A stretch of 64,000 nucleotides of DNA from Semisulcospira habei. Taxonomy: Eukaryota; Mollusca; Gastropoda; Semisulcospiridae. The stretch is from assembly GCA_036245525.1 (NCBI GenBank), contig BTPG01000004.1, positions 19,051,103-19,115,102 of the forward strand, read 5' to 3'. Below the pieces are notes generated by a model, which was given only the letters and a program-made list of their open reading frames with translations, was not told the DNA's origin and did not search any database. A program made the translations under genes and the position numbers. How positions within the stretch are numbered: position 1 is the first letter of the stretch; every line of letters begins with the position of its first letter. This document shows, piece after piece, positions 35,901 through 44,900 of the stretch.

Positions 35901-38900
35901 CACGTGGCACGTGACCGGATGGGCAGGGATGGGAGGCTACTCAGGGTCCTTGGTTACGGCCCCCTTGAGTTGCCTCGCTGGTTGTGTAGGAACACAACAG
36001 GTTCTTAGGCTGAAATTAGGTAAACTAGGCATATCTTCCTAGTAGTAATGTCATCGGTAAGTATTTTTCGAAAAAATACATTTTAGAGAAAAATTCATTT
36101 TGAGGAAACAAATGAATTTTTCTCTAAATGTATTTAAAAAAAAACAAACTTACCGATGACATTACTCAGAGGGCCCTCCCACCTGCCCCGCTTGCCGCCA
36201 GTAAGCTAAGCGTTTCCGACTAGCGTGTCACCTGACGTGACTGGATAGGGAGGGAAGGGAGACTACTCAATGGTTATGGTGCCCTAGAGTCGCCTCCCTG
36301 GTTGTGTATGGACACAACAGGTTCTTAGGCTGAAATTGGTACTTACTTACTTACTTACGCCCATCACCCCCTCTGGGGCATAGGCCGCCGACAAGGTCCC
36401 TCCAGCCGTCTCTGTCCTGGGCGAGTCTCTCCAGCTGTCCCCAGGTGTGGCCCATCTTCTTGGCATCTGTCTCCAGGTCACGTCGCCAGGTGTTTCGTGG
36501 CCGACCTCTCTTCCTTTTTCCCTGGGGGTTCCATCTTAGGGCTTGCTTTGTAGTGTTGGTAAGCTACGTGTAACTTCCTATTAGTAATGTCATCGGTAAG
36601 TATTTTTCCCAAAAATACATTTTAGAGGAAAATTCATTTTACAACGGTTAAGGCATTGACATCGTCATTGACACAGCCATTTTACAAACCTGCCGTTGAG
36701 AGAGTGCAAGAGAGAGAGAGAGCAGATACTTTCAGAAGCAGACTCCAATGAGAATGTCAGTGGTGATGATGTCGATCTCAGACTGTCAGTGTCACTGGCA
36801 TGGCATTGTCTGGCAAGATTATTCAGTACATGTGACTTAAAAAAAAAAAAATCAGTGAGGTTACATCATATGCAATTTTTGGGCAGCATTGCATTTGGCA
36901 TACACAGTTTTAGTAATGTGAGTGCGACCCCCAGAAGCACCAGTCTTTATACCCTCGTAGCTGTACTAAAGGCCTTCTCAGTGCTCATACTGCACCTTCC
37001 CCACCCGGGTCTGCCCTGCGGGACTTGGGTGGGGTTAACTAGTTTTTAGTTCCTAGGGTCTCCCTGGTCGTCCCCACAGGGTGGGTTTTCCCCTCTATTC
37101 TGGGGCATGTGTTTCTGTCTACCCTTGGTCCATTCACCTGTATTTTCCTTTAATTAAATTCTCCCCACTGTCTGTGCTTCCTGTAGCTCTTGATATTGGA
37201 TGTGTTGCTAAATGGTCTTAGGTTTATTTTACGTATTAGACCGGCTGGCGACATACATTCAATATTCTGTTTAGTTTTTTTTTTTCCACAAGCAGTGCAG
37301 GCACATCCTGAGAAAGTCTCGTTGCTGTCGGGACGTTAAGCAATGTACAACCAACCATCGTACTGCACCATCTTGTGTGCATGTGTCCTGCAGTCCTGGA
37401 GACTAATTCAGCTTTTTCAAAAATCACAGAAAGCTGAATTTCAGCTTTTTTGTTCAGACAATACAGTGCTTTAGCCAGATGTTACGTCTGCAAGAGGCAT
37501 AAATTCTCATGAGCCCCTGCAGGAGCTCATGAGAATTTATGCCTCTTGCTGGCTCTGTATCATTGCAAATAGTAGTCCATGCATTGTTGCACTGTCACGT
37601 GTGCATGTATCAGCAAAACTGTCACTTGTGCATGTGTCAGCAGAACACAGCGAGCCCAAAGTTGAAATCTACAAATGTATATGTGAGTTATTCTTGGCAC
37701 ACACAATACAGATCAACCTTGATAGTTCAAGGGTGGTGCCACAAAAGCTTGGCACTTGAGACACCAAGCTTTTTTGATGTCAGCCTTGAACTACACGTAT
37801 TATGGTCGATCAGTATCTCTTTTTGTAGTGTGTCGGGGCTGGTTAAATAATATAATAATAATTATGGTATTTATAATGCGCTTATCTTATAATAATTATA
37901 ACTCTAAGTGCGCACTCACCTGCGCACACATGCGAACGCTTTTGACAATGACTCGCGTACCACAAATACATTAAGACAGTCAGCTTGGGGTGGGAAGTGT
38001 GGTGATGCTATAGTGCTAGAACTGTTGAAATAGGTGAGTTTTGAGGGCAGACCGGAAGGAGGAGAGAGAGAGTGTTTCTGATGGAGAGAGAGTGGGAGAG
38101 TGTTCCAGGTGGATGGACCGCCGAGTTTGGTGCGGGGGATGTGGAGGCGGAGAGGGACAGAGCGGAGGGAGCGGGAAGGAGTGTAGGGGTGAAGTAAGTT
38201 GCAGAGATAGGCAGGAGCGCAGTTGTTCAGGGATTTGTAGCAGAGACAGAATCTTGTATTGGATGCGTTGGGGGATGGGGAGCCAGTGAAGGAGTTTGAA
38301 TAGGGGAGTGATGTGGTCAGATTTCTTCTTTCTGAGGACGAAACGGGCAGCATTGTTCTGGACGCGCTGGAGAGCGAAAGTGGTGGAGTGAGGGAGGCTG
38401 GAAAGGAGAGAGTTGCAATAGTCGATGCGAGATAAGATGAGAGAGAAAGCAAGTTTGGTGGCTGCTTCGGTGGTGAGGTATTTTCTGATCTGACTGATGC
38501 GACGGAGGTGAAAATAGCATGCCTGGGCCATGGCGGAGACAAAGCTGGTCATGGAAAGAGAGGAATTGATGATAACGCTGAGGTTCTTGGCCGAGTCAGA
38601 GAGGGAGATGGGGGGGGGGGGGGGGGTGCTGTCGAGTTGAAGATGGAGAGAGGGTGGGAGCTGGGAGAGTTTCTGGTGAGTGCCTACCAGCTTGGTTTCC
38701 TTTTTGTCGTCATTCAGTTTAAGTTTGTTTGCTGTCATCCAGTTTTTCACATCTTCGTAGCAGTCAGCCGTGCGAGTCAGTAGTGACTTGAGTGTTATCG
38801 AGTTTGTCTTTGTCTAGTAGTTGTGAGTCGTCAGCGTAGAGGTGGTGGTGTTTGTGATGAGACTGGATGATGTTGGACAGGGAAAAGTTGTAGAGTGTGA

Positions 38901-41900
38901 AATGGACCAGGCCCAGGATGGACCCCTGTGGAACTCCGCAAGAGAGCCTGACTGGTTAGAGGAGACGCCGTCAATGGTGGGATGGGGAGCCCCTTGTTAG
39001 GTTAAGAAACAAAGGGCATTGTTACTAATGTTAGGATTTAAGAGGTTAACCATGCTGGACTTTGAAAGGGCAGGTCTAGAAAATGTATCTTTAAAACAGT
39101 TCAGTCACTTGACAGGTTTTTTATTCACATTCAGTCCAAGGTGAAGCCACAGGTGAAGGAGATCCCCATGGGGTCAGTCAATGACCTGAAGCAGGTGACA
39201 ACACTCATCCAATGTGGTCGGCTTCAGGCGCCCAGCACCACTCTTGCAGCCCTCACAAAGGTATTGACTGTGGTAGACTTCAAGTTTAAGTATTTGGAAG
39301 TCTTTTCAGGCTTTTGCTAAACATCGTTTCAGTTTTGTGCACATATACATAGTGTTGGTTTTTGTGCAATTATTTTACATTGTATTGGTTTTTGTCGGCT
39401 CGTGTGCGAAGCAAAGTGAGTATGTTTCAGTTTTGTGCACATATATACATAGTGTTGGTTTTTGTGCAATTATTTACATTGTATTGGTTTTTGTCGGCTC
39501 GCGTGCGAAGCAAAGTGAGTATGTTTTGGGCCAGTGGTTGTCTGGCCGTCATCTGTCATCTGTCCGCTGTCGTCCATGGTAAACTTTAACGTTTTCATTT
39601 TCTCAGAGACAATTCAAGCCACATTCTTCAAACTTGGCCCGCCCAAGGATACTTTGTGGTAAGACCTTTCTAAACATACCAATTTGAGTGACCTCACAAA
39701 GGTCAAGGTCACAGGGGATCAGGAAATGGGTGAAAATTAGCTATATTTTGACATAATTAATTTTTTCTCAAATACTATTCACAACTTCAAACCCAAACTT
39801 GGTACAAAGATACCTGATGGTAAGACCTTTCTATTATATGTACTAGTTTGGTTGATCCCTCGGAAAGGTCAAGGGTCACAAGAGCTCAGGAAATAGGTGA
39901 CGAATAGCCATATTTTGACAAAAGATGTTTTTTTCTCAAATACTATTCACAACTTCAAACCCAAACTTGCTACAGAGATACCTGATGGTAAGACCTCTAA
40001 TTTGGATGACCCCACAGAAAGGTGAAGGGTTACAAGGGCTCAGGAAATAGGGCTGAAATAGCCATATTTTGACAAAAGATGTTTTTTTCTCAAATACTAT
40101 TCATGACTTTAAACCCAAACTTGCTACAGAGATACCTGATGGGAAGACCTTTCTATGCACACTAATTTGGTTGATCCCTCGGAAAGGTCAAGGCCTGAAG
40201 GGTGTCGAGAGCTCGGGATATAGGTTTAAATAGCCATATTTTGACAAAAGATGTTTTTTTCTCAAATACTATTCACAACTTCAAACCCAAATTTGGTACA
40301 ACCCCACCCAGGTCTGCCCTGGGGGACTTGGGTGGGGTTAACTACTTTTTAGTTCCCAGGATCCCCCTGGTCAGCCCCACAGGGTGGGTTTTTCTTTCTA
40401 TTCTGGGGCATGTGATTCTGTCTACCCTTGGTCCATTCACCTGTATTTGCCTTTTTAAAACTCCCTACTGTCTGCGCTGTCTGTAGCTCTTGTTATTGGA
40501 TGTGTGTTGCTAAATGGTCTTAGCTTTATTTAGGCCCCATGGACAATTCTTAATGAGCTTGGGGTCAAAAGGTCGCGTGCGCGAAAACGAGGCTATCTGG
40601 GGTTGGATGTGCGACAGCAACATGGCGAGTGAAAGCGCAGAACGTCGAGGCCTTAGAATTATGCCGTATTTTGAGCATTAGCAAGTATCTGACCACATAT
40701 AAAAATCAGCCCCCTTTAAACCAATCACAGCCATTTGCATTGAAGCTTGATTGAACTGTGTTCGAAGAAACTTGTCAGCAGATTAAGCATTCAGAAGATT
40801 GTGGTTTTATGATTTTCTGCTACACATTCGAGATATACGAGTGTTTTGTCAAAGCTTACACGGAACTTGTAACATACTGAGTGCACACTCTTTTTTTCCA
40901 AAGATTTGACAGCACATTAGCATTATGGAGGGGTCAACTCAGTTATATTTTGTGAATTTAGCAGCGAAAAACAACACAGTTTGAATTCAATTATCGGTTG
41001 TGGACCTATTTAGTGTTGTCCCATGCTGCCCCCCTCCGCCTCCCCCCTCAATGTTTCCATTTTGGTGAATTCAAGCATGACTGTATGGGTGTGCGTCAGG
41101 TAGATAAATAAGCTAGCGGGTTAACACTATCTACAAGTGTTTGTCCTCTCTTAACCATATCGCAGTTGGTAGCAATTTCAGAAGTGTTTATCACAGGCAT
41201 CATTTCAACCAAATCGCTGCTGACAGCTAAAGGGTTAAAATTGTCTAAGTCAGAAGACTGCAGCAAAATAATAATGTATGACATTCATCAGTCTGTGTGT
41301 GTGTATGTGTGTGTGTGTGAGTGTGGCAGCACTACTCAATCATAAAAGGGATCAACTATGACATTTGAAGGGTAGTGCCATGATATTTTCATGTGTTAAG
41401 CTGATCACACAATACCCTTAAGCTATCACAGCTGATCCCCTGTTTTCTTGGAATCAAGATTGTAAGCCAAAACTTTAATACAATGACATTCTATAGCAAG
41501 ACACGCACACATACGTGAGAACAGGCACCCAACTTAAATTTTACAACAACAAAAATAAATGTTAACACAGCAGAACCTGTTCTGGCAATCACCATTTTTG
41601 CTAGAAGAAAGTGGCCTTGAACATCTCATGCTCTCTCTCGAGGTCTTGTAGGGCAAACAGTGTCACCCTGGGTGCAGCCACCTAAATGTTGGTCTGTAAA
41701 GACAGGTGATCTGCTGTAAGGATGGTCGCTCAAAACAGTTTCTGCTGTAGACCATAAAGTCTATACATGCAAGTTTTTTTTCACACCCAACACATTGCAC
41801 ATGCATCCACACACGAGCAGATGAATTCGGATCAACCACTCCTTCCTCCGTTGTTTCGGTTACTTTTGGAAAAGTATGAAATTAAAGTTTCGCGTTTTCA

Positions 41901-44900
41901 ATATTCTGTGCTCTATTTGACGTGCACACAGGAACAACGCAATGGTGTTTCGATCTGCACTTCCACTGCTCCTTCTCTATCGCCATGAAAGTACTGTCTG
42001 CCCCTCCAACATGTTCCCCATTTAGCCTCGCTTTCGACGCGACCTTCACCTCATGAGTATTCGTTGAGAATGGTCCATATCGTAGGATACCCCACCCGGG
42101 TCTGCCCTGGGGGACTTGGGTGGGGTTAGGTATTTTTTAGTTCCCAGGGTCACCCTGGTCAGCCCCACAGGGTGGGTTTTTCTCTCTATTCTGGGGCATG
42201 TGTTTCTGTCTACCCTTGGTCCATTCACCTGTATTTGCCTTTTTAAAACTCTCCCTACTGTCTGCACTGCCTGTAGGTCTTGATATTGGATGTGTGTTGC
42301 TAAATGGTCTTAGCTTTATTTAGGCCCCATGTGTTAGGTTTATTTAATGTATTTGACCGGCTGGCGACATACATTCAATGTTCTGTTTATTTTTTTTCAC
42401 AAGCAGTGCAGGCACGTCCTGAGAAAGCCTTGTTGCTGTCGGGACGTTAAGCAATGTACAATCAATCAATCAAACCATATCGTAGGTTTATGTAACGTAT
42501 TGGACCGGTTGGTGACATACATTAAAATATTCTGTTTAGTTTTTTTTTTTTCACAAGCAGTGCAGGCACGTCCTGAGAAAGTCTTGTTGCTGTCGGGACG
42601 TTAAACAATGTACAATCAATCAACCAAATTTGGTACAGAGATACCTGATGGTAAGATCTATATATGCATACTAATTTGGATGACCCCTTGGAAAAGTCAA
42701 GGGTCACAAGAGGCTGGCAAATGTGTGTAAAATGTTGATTTTTGATAAAATTGTAGGTACAGTGGAGTCCAGTTAACACGAACTCGCTTTACACAAATTT
42801 CCAGTTAACACGAACCGTTTTTGCATTCCCGGCCGACGGCCTTCTTTTTCTGTATTAAAATTTCACTGATAACATGAAATGCTTAACATGAAATTTCGCT
42901 TTACACGAAGCTGGTTTCGGTTCCCAACCAGGGCAATTTCACTATTAATTCACCTGTTTAACACAAACACAGATTCCATTCTCAAATACCGAAAACCAAT
43001 GCACGTGTCACTCTCGCGCTGTAGTACACATGACAGATCAGAGCGACCTCTAGTCTGTCATTGGCTGAATAGCCTTCGGCTGTTGTAATCCATCTTTACA
43101 TTGGCTAGCGTTTCTGAACTATATTCATGTAATTGTTGCATCATTCGTGTACCAACACAACCCTTTTACCGATGCGGGATTGTACTTCAGCCTGTGTTGC
43201 TTTTACCTGATGGATTGTACTTTACTATGGATTTTACCTGATGGATTTACATTAAATATGCGAGCTGTACTCATTTCCTTGTGTTTTCTTAGCGAGCTGA
43301 AGGTATGCATATAAAGTACGATAATGTGCATTTTTAACCTCTTTCGCATTCATGCACACATCTCTTACACAATTTCTCCTTGAGGGCCGTGATCAATTTT
43401 GAGGCCATATTGGTTAATACGTAGTGATTTTCCGTGTCCCCAAAAATTTGTGTATTCCCGAATTTTTCAACCAAATTTGGTACAAAGATAGCTGATGATA
43501 AGACATTCCTCTGCATGCTAATTTAATTGACTCTGACATCACAAAGGTCAATGGTCACGGGGGGTTAACAGATGTGTGAAAAATGCTTACATTTTTAGAA
43601 AACATGGCTTTTGCTGCTGCAGAAGCCAGCCCTTGTCACAAAGGTCACACATAACGTAAATCGGTTGTACACGAGCCATAATGGCTTTGCCTTTTTTGTT
43701 GCTGTTTGTTTTTTTGTGATGGTGTTCAATGACCTTTAACATAAAAAAATGATATCCCAATCATATGTAGAATGAGAATCTTGCTTTTAGGCTCACCTGT
43801 GATAGCAAAAATGAGTAAGTAATGGGCCATCCGTCATCTGTCCGACATCCGTCGTCCGTAGTAAACTTTAACGTTGGCATTTTCTCCGAGACTATTCAAG
43901 CCTCCGACTTCAAACTTGGTCCAAGGGTACTTTGTTGCAAAACCTTTTGTAAATATACCAATTTCAGTGACTTCTCTCAAAGGTCAAGGTCACAGGGGTG
44001 CAGAAAAGAGTAAAAAATAGCCATATTTTGTCGTAAATTGTTTCTCCTAAAATACTATTTTCAACATCAGACCCAAACTTGATACAGAGATATCTGATGG
44101 TAAGACCTTTCTATGCATACTAACTTGGATGACCCCTTGGAAAGTTCAAGGTCACAAGAGGTTGGCAAATGAGTGAAAATGCCAGTTTTTGATAGAATTG
44201 TATTTTTTATCAAAGTTTTCGCCAACTTTTTAGTCAAATTTTCCACAAAGGTAGCTGGTGATAGGACCTTTTTATGAATATTAATTTAGTGGTCCTCACG
44301 CAAAGGTCAAGGGTCATGCCCCCCCCCCCCCCCCCCCCCCCCCCAGAAATAGGTTCTTTTCAAGTACTATTTTCAAACTCAAATGTGGTATCAAGATACT
44401 TGATGACAAGGCATGCATACTAATTTGGATGACCCCTCAAAAAGTATAAGGATCTTTTCTATGCATGCTAATTTAGTTGACCTCTCTCAAAGGTCAAGGG
44501 TCACAGGGTTGACAAATGTGAGGAAAGTGCATACTTTTTGAGACAGCTTGGATTTTGCTGGTAAAAAACCCAACCCTTAATGTTTAGACACTCGAGTGCT
44601 TGCTCATTTCAGTGACCTGTTGGAAAGGTCAAGGTCACACTTATTATGTGAATTGGTAATACATGTGAGCCATAAGGGGTTTGCCTTTCTTGTCATAAAA
44701 AATGGACTTACTGTCTTTTTGACTTCTCAACAGATTTTCTGAATGTGCATTACAATTTAAAGTGAACCAAATGTCATCGATTTTGTTTGCAGACAACCTC
44801 AGAGGATTATGAGAGAGCTGTTCACCTGAAGAAGGCAATGGAGATGCAGCAGGCTGATTGGGACAGTAATACGGCCGCTGTTGTATTCAGTGGATCTCCT

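Larger units (their letters stand above)
27924..36641 (+). mobile_element. DIRS-type retrotransposon, copy 2, degraded and internally deleted
   Basis: The left ITR (27,924 to about 28,120, TTTGTTTCCTCAAAATACAT) matches in reverse complement the outermost right ITR at about 36,120-36,640. Gag, RT and recombinase remnants lie between and are related to copy 1. The RNase H region and the RT C-terminus are missing, replaced by an RTE insertion and about 220 bp of unrelated sequence. A 5S rRNA-like segment and a tRNA-SINE lie in the coding region. It lies in NSL1 intron 3. Confidence 0.8.
40301..42623 (+). mobile_element. SINE-like repeat, copy C, split by a DNA transposon and copy D
   Basis: The 5' part 40,301-40,540 ends at TTTAGGCCCCAT. 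The 3' part about 42,477-42,623 resumes at TCGTAGGTTTATGTAACG and ends CAATCAATCAAC. The 14-bp TSD CCAAATTTGGTACA (40,287-40,300 and 42,624-42,637) shows that the two parts are one insertion into the ~160-bp repeat. Confidence 0.8.
39490..43700 (+). repeat. ~160-bp monomer repeat element, copy I (with nested insertions)
   Basis: Head: GTGCGAAGCAAAGTGAGTAT, then a CATCTGTCCGCTGTCGTCC stretch and TAAACTTTAACG. Tandem monomers containing AACTTCAAACCCAAACTTGG / ACCTGATGGTAAGACCTTTC / GGTCAAGGGTCACAAGAGCT are spaced about 160 bp apart (for example at 39,785, 39,950, 40,108 and 40,276). Tail: ACACGAGCCATAATGGCTTT near 43,670. It is interrupted at 40,301-42,637 by nested transposons. The family is of a kind widespread in molluscs; its mobilisation is unknown. 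Confidence 0.75.

Noticed and set aside
39490..40300. CRISPR-like array from regularly spaced repeats
   Set aside because: Monomers are about 160 bp with no unique spacers in a eukaryotic context; it is a tandem repeat family.
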